A stretch of DNA of 64,000 nucleotides from Paraglaciecola marina (GTDB taxonomy: Bacteria; Pseudomonadota; Gammaproteobacteria; Enterobacterales; Alteromonadaceae): assembly GCF_004360155.1 (NCBI RefSeq), contig NZ_SAIS01000012.1, forward strand, positions 62,001-126,000, in the 5' to 3' direction. Numbering within the stretch: position 1 is the stretch's first letter; each line of letters opens with the position of its first letter. The position numbers and the translations under genes are program-made. Of this stretch, positions 17,426 to 25,288 are shown piece after piece. The notes beneath the pieces are model-generated. The model worked only from the letters and a program-made list of their open reading frames with translations, had not been told where the DNA came from and did not search any database.

Positions 17426-17677
17426 TTAATAATGATACCCGCACGAAATCATTGTTAAATGTGTGTTTGTAACGGCATAAACCAAGCGATTAGTTTCATC
17501 AATTCTTCTTGACCAAAAACCAGACAAATTCTCTTTTAATGGCTCAGGTTTCCCGATCCCTTCAAAAGCATTACGTTTTGTATCACTAATTCGTTTTAGA
17601 GTTTTTTTATCTTGCCCTTGCCAATATACATAATCACTCAAGGCTTCATCTGTCCAGGTTAACAGCCTAGTCATCAA
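17426..17677 (-). CDS. yoeB: YoeB-family toxin (Txe/YoeB) with a small internal deletion
   Basis: 83 residues. Ribosome-dependent mRNA endonuclease of a type II toxin-antitoxin pair. FEGIGKPEPLK, GFWSRRIDETNRLVYAV and the C-terminal CGYHY carry the expected catalytic Glu, Arg, His and Tyr. Compared with E. coli YoeB the helix between KKTLKRI and TKRNAFEG is four residues shorter (ISD where INELIKD-like residues stand), as judged by eye. It overlaps the antitoxin gene by 11 bases. Toxicity may be changed by this gap, which cannot be judged from sequence. Confidence 0.9.
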   Translation of the reverse strand: MMTRLLTWTDEALSDYVYWQGQDKKTLKRISDTKRNAFEGIGKPEPLKENLSGFWSRRIDETNRLVYAVTNTHLTMISCGYHY

Positions 17678-17921
17678 CTAAATCTCGTTCGAATACATTT
17701 CCCGATTGATATTGCGCTATTGATCTAGATAAGTGCGCTGCATTAGCAGGAGACTTAAGCAAGTGGACGGTTTCCATTAATGCATTGTAATGATCGAGAG
17801 ACATAACAACAGCATCGTCAGCATCCCTGCGAGTAATGACTGTGTGGTCCACGTCATTAACAACTTGATCTAAAACAGATTTAAGCCTATTTCGAGCTTC
17901 AGTGAATGAAACAACTCTCAT
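17667..17921 (-). CDS. yefM: YefM-family antitoxin
   Basis: 84 residues; MRVVSFTEARNRLKSVLDQV is the Phd/YefM DNA-binding N-terminus and the C-terminal tail (LSRSIAQYQSGNVFERDLVDD, broken here after SIAQ) resembles the toxin-binding part. It neutralises YoeB and, with it, represses its own promoter. A strong GGAGGG ribosome site lies about 6 bases before the ATG, consistent with antitoxin being made in excess. First gene of the two-gene operon. Confidence 0.92.
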   Translation of the reverse strand: MRVVSFTEARNRLKSVLDQVVNDVDHTVITRRDADDAVVMSLDHYNALMETVHLLKSPANAAHLSRSIAQYQSGNVFERDLVDD

Positions 17922-17937
17922 CTACCGCCCTCCAACT

Positions 17938-17995
17938 TGTACAATAAACAAGACAAAATTAGACTAAAAAACATACACGTGCAATATATTGTACA
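17938..17995 (-). promoter_or_regulatory. yefM-yoeB promoter with two TGTACA operator words
   Basis: TTGTACAA occurs at 17937-17944 and 17989-17996; TGTACA is the known core of the E. coli YefM-YoeB operator. Between them on the minus strand a TTGCAC / TAATTT pair with 17-base spacing is a promoter candidate. The two operator words are 52 bases apart centre to centre, wider than the tandem arrangement in E. coli. Confidence 0.6.
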
Positions 17996-17996
17996 A

Positions 17997-18303
17997 AATA
18001 GAACGGGGAGGGAGTTAGATATAGCAAGGTACATACTCAAACGTACCGGGCAGGATTTGTTCTGAGAAGTTGACGGGAAAGAAAATTTGTTTGGCAGGAT
18101 AAATCAGGCTTGTAGTTGGCAATAGGAGTTTATCTCTAGTGGAATAATATCTATTAGATCACAGCTAAGTGAAGCGTGAAGGTTAACTCACGATCGTAAA
18201 GTCATTTACAAAACAACTCATCAACAGCCCACCTTTAAGTTTCTTTGCCAGCATCCTATGAGTCTTGTAGACTTTAACTTATCAATATCACACAGTACCG
18301 ACT
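17997..18303. other. Non-coding gap, nothing recognised
   Basis: About 300 bases between the yefM promoter and the next gene. Base composition is somewhat richer in G than the flanks at 18001-18090. I see no tRNA, hairpin terminator, or convincing small gene. Confidence 0.4.
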
Positions 18304-18996
18304 ATGTCCCCTAACGCAGAATTAGATAAATATCGTCCGAAAGTTAACCCATATGAAATTATTGCACTTATCACACGTCACCCAGGACTAACCGTTTTTT
18401 TAATCTATGCAACCATTGCAATCGCTGGCTTTGTCTATTTACTGACTTTTTACTCTTATTTTAATCTACCCATCACTACATACCTTGAAGTGAGCGATAT
18501 TCTCGTTGCAGGCATCAAAGATCCTATGGTGATGTTAATGGTATTCGGTGCGTTTAGTGTGGTTTTTATAACTTGGGCTGTGACATATATTCATGCACCT
18601 GTTAGCGCTTGGTTAGACAAAAAGTTTAATCATGGGGCGTTAAGAGTTATCCCTTTTTTAGCAGGGGTTCAAAGCGCACGATCATTTTGGTGGGGCGCTC
18701 TTGCCATACTTCTCGTTTATTTTGTGATTTTTATCAGTATGCACTCAAAAAATAAGGCCGAGTTAATTATAGATAAAAAGTATGGGCTCGTGACCCTAGA
18801 CTCTAAGGCAATCTCTAACCCAGACCATGAATATTCATTATTAAGCACCTCGATAAACTATATTTTTCTATATGATCATCAAACTAAAAACACCTTAGTG
18901 CTACCACTTAATAATATAAATTCAATTACGCCTAAACGTCCAACAGTAGAAGAAGCGACTCCCGTACCAAGCTTAGAAAACACCACACCAAATTAA
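18304..18996 (+). CDS. Unknown inner-membrane protein
   Basis: 230 residues, not recognised. Three likely membrane segments: about residues 30-52 (VFLIYATIAIAGFVYLLTF), 75-100 (VMLMVFGAFSVVFITWAV) and 130-150 (FWWGALAILLVYFVIFI). The C-terminal ~75 residues are probably soluble and contain KAELIIDKKYG and YLFLYDHQTK-like text resembling a small beta domain. No clear ribosome site before the ATG. Stands alone between the toxin-antitoxin pair and a hydrolase gene. Confidence 0.65.
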   Translation: MSPNAELDKYRPKVNPYEIIALITRHPGLTVFLIYATIAIAGFVYLLTFYSYFNLPITTYLEVSDILVAGIKDPMVMLMVFGAFSVVFITWAVTYIHAPVSAWLDKKFNHGALRVIPFLAGVQSARSFWWGALAILLVYFVIFISMHSKNKAELIIDKKYGLVTLDSKAISNPDHEYSLLSTSINYIFLYDHQTKNTLVLPLNNINSITPKRPTVEEATPVPSLENTTPN

Positions 18997-19220
18997 CCAG
19001 TAAAACCGCTCTGCATACCTGCACCTTTTTTGCCCTAAAATGCAGCTAAGCAGAGGAGAGTTAAGTCAGCAATAAATAAAGCAATGGCTCTAGATTGCAA
19101 ATTAGTCCCAACCAAGTTACGCTCAAAAAACCACCACCTTCGCCATTTAGTAATAACTCGTTATTAGTAGTCAAAAGGTAGAGGATTCGATTTCATTGTT
19201 TAGTTAAAGGAACAACACTC

Positions 19221-21230
19221 ATGATTAAAGTATCGAGCCTATCAGTTTTCATTGTCATTTCACTTTTGCTATTCAGTGCCTGCTCTAAGGTAGTTGATAA
19301 ACAAGACTCAGAGCACCTATCCACTGCAATTGAAAAACCTATTGGCGTAACACTAGAATATAACGCGCCAAAAGATTGGGAGGTCACAAATCAAAATGGT
19401 CTTACCGTTTACACTGCACCAGAACATGATGCAGCTATTGTGATAGCCGCCATCCCAGAGGCTGACAACGCCCTAGCTGCAGCCACATCAGCTTGGAAAA
19501 CATACCAGCCTTCGTTTTCACGGGAGGTGAGAATTAACGCCCCCCAAGCCGTGACAGGAGGCTGGGAAGTAAGCAGAGAGATTGAGTACGTAACCTCTAT
19601 TGCAGAAGAAAAGCTTGTTTACGCCTATGTATTTCAAGCTAACAATAGTTGGCAGGTTATTTTGTTAGATGGAAAGGTCGGCACTTTCGTAAAAAGACAA
19701 GCAGCAACTTGGGGCTTAATAGAAAGCGCAAGTGTCAAAGGCTACACCCCAGAAGATTTATCAGAACGCCAAGCTCTTTCTTTAACACCAGAAAAGGTAG
19801 CTGAACTAGTTTCATTTGTAGAGTCATCAGCAAATTCACTAGATATTCCAGGAGTAGGAATAGCCCTAGTCGAAAACGGTAACGTTATTTACGAAGGTGG
19901 AGTCGGCATCAAAAATATTCACACTAAAGAGCCAGTGGATAAAGATACCCTGTTTATGATCGCCTCTAATACCAAAGGCATGACGACTTTATTACTCGCC
20001 AAATTAGTAGAAATGGGTAAGTTAAACTGGGATGATCAAGTAGTTACCCATTACCCAGACTTTAAACTAGGCGATGAAAAAACCACCCAAAGTGTATTAG
20101 TTAAACACTTAGTTTGTGCTTGTACAGGCTTACCCCGCAAGGATATGGATTGGGTATTTAACAGTGGCCCTAACATCCCCGCATCTGCCACCTTTAATGA
20201 CTTAGCACTAACTGCGCCTACTAGTACCTTTGGTGAGTTATTCCAATACAATAACCAAATGGCCGCTGCCGCTGGGTACGTTGCAGCTCATATTTTGTAT
20301 CCAGATATGGAAATAGGCGCGGCTTATGACAAAGCAATGGATGAATACATATTTGCTCCTTTAAAGATGCAGGATACAACTTTCTCTTTTGCTGAAGCAT
20401 TGACAGGCAATGTTGCTTCCCCCCATGGCTTAGACTTATCTGGTAATACTCAGTTAATTAAACAAACAGCTACCGATGGCTTTAATCATACCGTAACCCC
20501 ATATCGTCCTGCAGGTGCGGCATGGTCAAGCCCTAGCGATATGATCAAATATGTATATAACGAGCTGTCTGCTGGGTTAGCACCCGATGGCACTAGGCTA
20601 TATGCAGCCGAGCCATTACTTAAGCGACGAGAGCCTACCGTAGCAACGGGCGCAGAATCAAGTTATGGAATGGGCCTCTCAAACGATAAAGTGAGTGGTA
20701 TAGAAATAGTTGAACATGGCGGCAGTATGGCCGGTTATAAATCTAACTTTATTGCTATTCCAACCGCCAATGTAGGAGCGGTGATCCTTACCAACTCAGA
20801 TGAAGGCTATAAATTAACTACACCATTCAAACGCCGTTTAATCGAACTTATGTACAATTCAGAGTTGCAGGCCGAAAATAAAGTACAAGTAACAGTTGAA
20901 ACTACACAACTTAATGCCGGAAAACTCCTAGAAGAAATCACCTACCCTCCTGCTCCAGACATTATCAATAACCTAGCTGATAATTATTACAGCAAAGAGT
21001 TAGGTGAGCTTGCAGTGATTAAAGAAAATGAAGATGTATTACTAAACCCTGGCGTTTGGGAAACCTATACGGGCACAAAAGCAAGCCCAGATGGCACAAT
21101 TTCTTTGGTAACTATTGCACCTTTTTTCCTTGGCGGTGAACTTGTAGTAGGCGAAGAAAATGGTTTACGCACCTTGACTTTATTAGATGCTCAGCATTCA
21201 TACGTGTTTAGTGAAGTCACTGATAAGTAG
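19221..21230 (+). CDS. Serine hydrolase of the class C beta-lactamase family, lipoprotein with extra N-terminal domain
   Basis: 669 residues. Lipobox FSAC near residue 20. Residues ~40-175 form an extra domain (LEYNAPKDWEVTNQNGL, EVRINAPQAVTGGWEVSREI) that is unlike the usual catalytic fold. The beta-lactamase/penicillin-binding fold starts at about 190: SxxK as SNTK (S249, K252), Tyr motif FQYNN, and HGG (VEHGGSMAGYK) in place of KTG. A C-terminal ~130-residue beta domain follows. Such enzymes act as esterases or peptidases on D-amino acid substrates; the substrate here is unknown. AAAGG ribosome site precedes the ATG. Confidence 0.85.
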   Translation: MIKVSSLSVFIVISLLLFSACSKVVDKQDSEHLSTAIEKPIGVTLEYNAPKDWEVTNQNGLTVYTAPEHDAAIVIAAIPEADNALAAATSAWKTYQPSFSREVRINAPQAVTGGWEVSREIEYVTSIAEEKLVYAYVFQANNSWQVILLDGKVGTFVKRQAATWGLIESASVKGYTPEDLSERQALSLTPEKVAELVSFVESSANSLDIPGVGIALVENGNVIYEGGVGIKNIHTKEPVDKDTLFMIASNTKGMTTLLLAKLVEMGKLNWDDQVVTHYPDFKLGDEKTTQSVLVKHLVCACTGLPRKDMDWVFNSGPNIPASATFNDLALTAPTSTFGELFQYNNQMAAAAGYVAAHILYPDMEIGAAYDKAMDEYIFAPLKMQDTTFSFAEALTGNVASPHGLDLSGNTQLIKQTATDGFNHTVTPYRPAGAAWSSPSDMIKYVYNELSAGLAPDGTRLYAAEPLLKRREPTVATGAESSYGMGLSNDKVSGIEIVEHGGSMAGYKSNFIAIPTANVGAVILTNSDEGYKLTTPFKRRLIELMYNSELQAENKVQVTVETTQLNAGKLLEEITYPPAPDIINNLADNYYSKELGELAVIKENEDVLLNPGVWETYTGTKASPDGTISLVTIAPFFLGGELVVGEENGLRTLTLLDAQHSYVFSEVTDK

Positions 21231-21243
21231 TTATAATAGTATT

Positions 21244-21279
21244 TAGAAGGCTCTAATATCAATGCATTAGAGCCTTCTA
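21244..21279. terminator. Perfect 14-bp stem-loop between convergent genes
   Basis: TAGAAGGCTCTAAT (21244-21257) and ATTAGAGCCTTCTA (21266-21279) pair perfectly with an 8-base loop. There is no long T-run on either side, but position right after the stop of the hydrolase and before the convergent small gene supports a transcription-end role. Confidence 0.65.
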
Positions 21280-21390
21280 TTAGAAAGAAGAATCGCTGCG
21301 TTTAAGATCCTTTGACTGCAATGTTCATCATCGCAAATAATATTAGTAACCAAAGCGATAGCTCTCGCAATTTAGTCAAATAGCAATTAA

Positions 21391-21648
21391 CTAATAATTC
21401 TGCTCTATAGCTGTCATTTTCTTCAAAAACTGCTCAAAATGCTCTTCTTTTTGGTACTCGAAAGAATATTGGTTATGAAAGCCAAACCGCAACATCACCA
21501 AAGCATCCTCAATAAACAAGGTGTAGCCATCGAAGTCTGTCGAGCCCTTCAAGCCACCTAATGCATATTGCTCGTTTTGCTTTTCTCCATGCTCTCGCAT
21601 TTTTTCAAACACAGATAACACAAATTTACTGTCTATTTCATTTTTCAT
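21391..21648 (-). CDS. Small DUF3081-like protein
   Basis: 85 residues, MKNEIDSKFVLSVFEKMREHG, then DFDGYTLFIEDALVMLRFGFHN. It resembles DUF3081 proteins known from Shewanella and relatives, function unknown. No signal peptide or membrane segment. It follows the secreted protein gene (minus strand) by 43 bases and may share its transcript. The family call is from memory of the pattern. Confidence 0.65.
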   Translation of the reverse strand: MKNEIDSKFVLSVFEKMREHGEKQNEQYALGGLKGSTDFDGYTLFIEDALVMLRFGFHNQYSFEYQKEEHFEQFLKKMTAIEQNY

Positions 21649-21691
21649 TACGATTTACCCTCAAATCAAAGAGTACCTAATTAGTAAGTTA

Positions 21692-22777
21692 TCATAACGG
21701 TTCGGAAGACGAATTAAAAACGTGCCAATTGCTGCTAACATCAAGCTTGTGGTTATTTATATTAATAGTAAATCTCCCAGAGGCTCCAACAAACTGAGTA
21801 TTATCCCAGTTCTTTTTAGACACCAAGGCCACAAGATTCGCTCCAGATTTAAACATACTACTAGGAATATTAATTTTTTGAGGGTTGTTCTGCCAGCCTT
21901 TGGCATCTAATAGCTTTCCATTAATATAAATTTGTTTAATCTGATGATTATCACCCAAACTAAAACTAAAGGATTTTGGGGGGCTAGCAAAGTTTAACTG
22001 TTTTCTGACGAGTAAGGTTGCATTGTTAGGCTGCTTATCCAGCGAAGTTAGCTTAACTAATGGCCATGAAGAATCATCAAATTCTGGCTCTAAAAATTCA
22101 TTTTTAATTGAGTTAGAAACCCTCTCTTTTATGTCAGCTTTTCCAATAATAATGCCGCTAACCACTTTTTTGTGAGACCCATTACTAACAACCAATTGAA
22201 ATGGTCCACCAGCACTTTGAGCTGGCATAGTAACCTGCCATTGACCATCACTGGCAGCTTGTACTCTAGCCATGGTATGGGTTGTTCTATTTTTTATAAG
22301 CTTTATATCTAAGGAGCTTCTAGGCTCTGTAAATCCGCTGACCTTGATTTCTTCACCCGGTTGTAAGTGCATGTTATCCCTAAAAACCGTGGAAAGGGTA
22401 ATTCCACCATCTGGGTTACGTAACTTACTGGTTTTTGGACCGATATAAATGTCATTTACAACTGCTATACGCTTGTTATCTATAACTTTAAGCTGATAGG
22501 GTCCACTAGGGCTTTGCGGATTTAAAGACACATGCCAATTACTGTCGCTTTTTACTGTCACTCTAGCCATAGTAACAGTGGCATTATTTCTTACTAGCTT
22601 GACATCTAATGTATGACCTTGTGGTGCCTGTCCACTCACTTCGATAGATTTGTAGGCTGGTAGTGTCATTCCATCCACAAAGCTTGCTGATAACTCAACA
22701 CCACTGACATCTGTGGCATTTATTTGACTCGATACACCTAACAAGCCACCTATAGCCAGTGATATTAGAGCCCTCAT
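21692..22777 (-). CDS. Secreted protein with two Ig-like repeats and a galactose-binding-like domain (sialate esterase accessory type)
   Basis: 361 residues from the ATG at 22777, chosen because it begins the signal peptide (MRALISLAIGGLLGV...INA) and has GGAG 11 bases upstream. Two repeats of about 95 residues align: GVELSASFVDGMTLPAYKSI with GGITLSTVFRDNMHLQPGEE, each continuing VSG...LDxKLxxNxxTxTMARV and ending in YIGP / IIGK. The C-terminal ~125 residues (FDDSSWPLV, LGDNHQIKQIYINGKLL, FKSGANLVALV) look like the jelly-roll insert of sialate O-acetylesterases. The SGNH catalytic domain of those enzymes is absent, so this is probably a sugar-binding or decoy protein; no function can be proven. 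Confidence 0.7.
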   Translation of the reverse strand: MRALISLAIGGLLGVSSQINATDVSGVELSASFVDGMTLPAYKSIEVSGQAPQGHTLDVKLVRNNATVTMARVTVKSDSNWHVSLNPQSPSGPYQLKVIDNKRIAVVNDIYIGPKTSKLRNPDGGITLSTVFRDNMHLQPGEEIKVSGFTEPRSSLDIKLIKNRTTHTMARVQAASDGQWQVTMPAQSAGGPFQLVVSNGSHKKVVSGIIIGKADIKERVSNSIKNEFLEPEFDDSSWPLVKLTSLDKQPNNATLLVRKQLNFASPPKSFSFSLGDNHQIKQIYINGKLLDAKGWQNNPQKINIPSSMFKSGANLVALVSKKNWDNTQFVGASGRFTININNHKLDVSSNWHVFNSSSEPL

Positions 22778-23109
22778 AACCCAACTATCTCCTTTACTTT
22801 TTACTACCCTGTTACACCGCATTTGTCTCATATCCCCGTGAGAATGTTCCCAAGTTCATACCATTGGTGATTATTATTTTTATTAAGTTGAATAAAGTTA
22901 GGACTTCAGTACACACCTCAAGCAAGACTAACTTAGCCATTTAGTACTTTAAATTGGTTCATACAAAAACAAATCATGCCTAGTTTTCAGACAAATATAA
23001 GCAAGCTTTAGGCCTAGTTACCTTAGCCATAAATTGTTCCTACAATTTTAGTAATTAACTAAGAACCATTAAGCAGCAGTTAGTGTATCTAAACAATGTT
23101 TAATACATA

Positions 23110-24159
23110 TTAATCACTGGATAACCACCAGCATAGCTCTTCTGTGATAGAGTCCAAATCACCTATATTTTCAGCTACCCAGTCATTGTCATAATAGCTG
23201 TCTAAGTACCGCTCTCCACTGTCACACATAACACTGACGATAGATCCCGCTTCATTGTTATCCATCATTTGTTTTGCAAGTTGCAATACTCCCCATAAGT
23301 TTGCACCAGTGGAGGGGCCTGCTTTGCGACCAATTAGCTGTTCTAACCAGTGAATAGTGGCGACACTGGCAACATCAGGCACTTTTATCATTTGATTAAT
23401 AACATCAGGCTGAAAAGACAACTCTACCTTAGGTCGCCCTATACCTTCTATTTTGCTAGAAGAATCTGAAGTTAGATTACTGTCTTTATTGATAAAGCTG
23501 TCATAAAACACTGAGTTTTCTGGGTCAACTACCACCAACTTAGTATTGAACCCTTGATACAAAATATAACGGCCTAACGTAGCTGAAGTACCACCAGTTC
23601 CGGCACTCATGACTACCGAGTTTGGAATAGGATAACGCTCATGTTCCATTTGCTGAAATATACTCTGGGCTATATTATTGTTGCCACGCCAATCTGTAGC
23701 CCGTTCTGCATATTTAAATTGGTCCATAAAATAGCCGCCCATCTCTTTGGCTAGCCTGATGGATTCATCATGCATTTGAGGGGCGGAATCAACAAAATGA
23801 CACTTACCACCATACATTTCTATAAGCTTAATTTTACTTTGAGCTGTGCGCTTAGGCATCACAGCGATAAATGGTAAGCCAATCATTCTCGCAAAATAGG
23901 CTTCCGATACTGCGGTACTGCCAGACGATGCCTCAATAATTGTGGTGGTTTTGGTGATTTTTCCATTGCACAAAGCATACAAAAATAACGACCTTGCAAG
24001 GCGATGTTTAAGGCTACCTGTTGGGTGAGTACTTTCGTCCTTTAGGTAGATATCCACATTCGTTAATCTAGGAATATCTAACTTAAACAAGTGGGTGTCT
24101 GCTGAACGATGTGCATCAGCATTGATTTTTTGAATGGAGTCTTTAACCCAGGAATTCAT
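23110..24159 (-). CDS. PLP-dependent cysteine synthase-family enzyme, Cds1-like (L-cysteine desulfhydrase type)
   Basis: 349 residues. Fold type II PLP enzyme: the PLP lysine is in TGSLKHR, the substrate loop reads EASSGSTAVSEAY (SGST instead of the SGNT of CysK), and the phosphate-binding glycines are MSAGTGGTSATLG. SGST and the longer C-terminal end (GERYLDSYYDNDWV) resemble the mycobacterial Cds1 group that releases H2S from cysteine, rather than a true cysteine synthase. Lies 61 bases after rlmA on the same strand. Confidence 0.75.
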   Translation of the reverse strand: MNSWVKDSIQKINADAHRSADTHLFKLDIPRLTNVDIYLKDESTHPTGSLKHRLARSLFLYALCNGKITKTTTIIEASSGSTAVSEAYFARMIGLPFIAVMPKRTAQSKIKLIEMYGGKCHFVDSAPQMHDESIRLAKEMGGYFMDQFKYAERATDWRGNNNIAQSIFQQMEHERYPIPNSVVMSAGTGGTSATLGRYILYQGFNTKLVVVDPENSVFYDSFINKDSNLTSDSSSKIEGIGRPKVELSFQPDVINQMIKVPDVASVATIHWLEQLIGRKAGPSTGANLWGVLQLAKQMMDNNEAGSIVSVMCDSGERYLDSYYDNDWVAENIGDLDSITEELCWWLSSD

Positions 24160-24220
24160 TCCAGCCCTTCTTTTTTGATTTTTTATAGTTTGTTACTTTA
24201 CCAAGCTTCTATGAGCTCAG

Positions 24221-25084
24221 CTAAACTAATTGTTTAACGTAAACACGAATATCAAAGTCGGCTGTCACCTCTCTAACATAGGTTATAAGTTGTTGACGTT
24301 TTTCCTCAGTAGCAGACCAATAATACGGGGTCATCATCAGTAAGTTTTCTACTTGATTTTTGTCTGCCAGCTCTAGCTCAAAGTTTAAATTAAACTGTTG
24401 TTTGAGAACAAACCCCTCTGGCTCAAGGGTTTTAGCCTGATGCTGTGTAGGCGAGTCATATAAGGCATATTTAAATTGCTGTAAGTGCTCACCAGCAGGG
24501 TTTATCACTACCCATATGCCTTTATCTTTTAACACTCGATAAATTTCTTGTTCGCTGCTTGGTGCAAATATTTGTAACACCCCATCTTGACTAGCACTAG
24601 GCACTGGCAAATTAAAGGTACTTGCTACCGCATACTGTTGTTTTTTGTATTGTTTCGCGGCTTTTTGTATTGCAAATTTAGAGATATCAATACCACTGCA
24701 TAGTATTGGTAGTGCTCCCTCTTCTATGTACATTGTCAAATTCTCTGCCAACCAATTTAGGTAATAGCCTTCACCACAACCCGCATCGAATATTTTAATA
24801 TTTCCCTCGGATTCTGACGGGCACAAATGCAATTTGAACATACCCGTAATGGTTTGAGCTAAAGGTTGATAAAAGCCAGACTCTAAAAACGCCCTGCGGC
24901 CACTCACCATTTGTTTATTGTCACCAGGGGCTTTACTGTTTTTGTTTTGAGCTAGCAGCAAATTGACATAGCCTTCTTTGGCTAAGTCAAAACTATGCTT
25001 ATTCTCACAGCTCAAAGTATTGTCATTTAAAAATAATGGGCTTTGGCAAGAGGGGCATATCCAAGGGGATAACAGGTTATTCAT
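24221..25084 (-). CDS. rlmA: 23S rRNA (guanine-N1) methyltransferase RlmA
   Basis: 287 residues. N-terminal zinc-binding motif WICPSCQSPL ... LSCENKHSFD, then the RlmA hallmark KEGYVNLLL and APGDNKQMVSGRRAFLESGFY. The SAM-binding motif is IFDAGCGEGYYLNWL. The enzyme methylates G745 of 23S rRNA in E. coli. The sequence is full length and all motifs are present. Confidence 0.93.
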   Translation of the reverse strand: MNNLLSPWICPSCQSPLFLNDNTLSCENKHSFDLAKEGYVNLLLAQNKNSKAPGDNKQMVSGRRAFLESGFYQPLAQTITGMFKLHLCPSESEGNIKIFDAGCGEGYYLNWLAENLTMYIEEGALPILCSGIDISKFAIQKAAKQYKKQQYAVASTFNLPVPSASQDGVLQIFAPSSEQEIYRVLKDKGIWVVINPAGEHLQQFKYALYDSPTQHQAKTLEPEGFVLKQQFNLNFELELADKNQVENLLMMTPYYWSATEEKRQQLITYVREVTADFDIRVYVKQLV

Positions 25085-25288
25085 AACACCTAATGTTTAC
25101 AATTTTAGTCAATATCCTAAGTGTATCATTAACTTATATTTTGTAACCTTGGGTTTAAGCTTCTCTATCACTATTTCATACCTTTTATCTTATTTAATAG
25201 CTTTTTCAGCGAACTGGCTTTTACTTTTCGATGCAAATTGAGATAGTTAGCAGTTAAACATATATACCTGTCACCTAAGGGAATTGAA

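Noticed and set aside
18001-18300. Possible RNA gene in the gap after yefM
   Set aside because: No tRNA cloverleaf, no clear stem-loops or conserved motif; composition alone is not evidence.
21692-22831. Longer start at 22831 for the secreted Ig-repeat protein
   Set aside because: The extra 18 residues are charged and would disrupt the signal peptide that begins at 22777.
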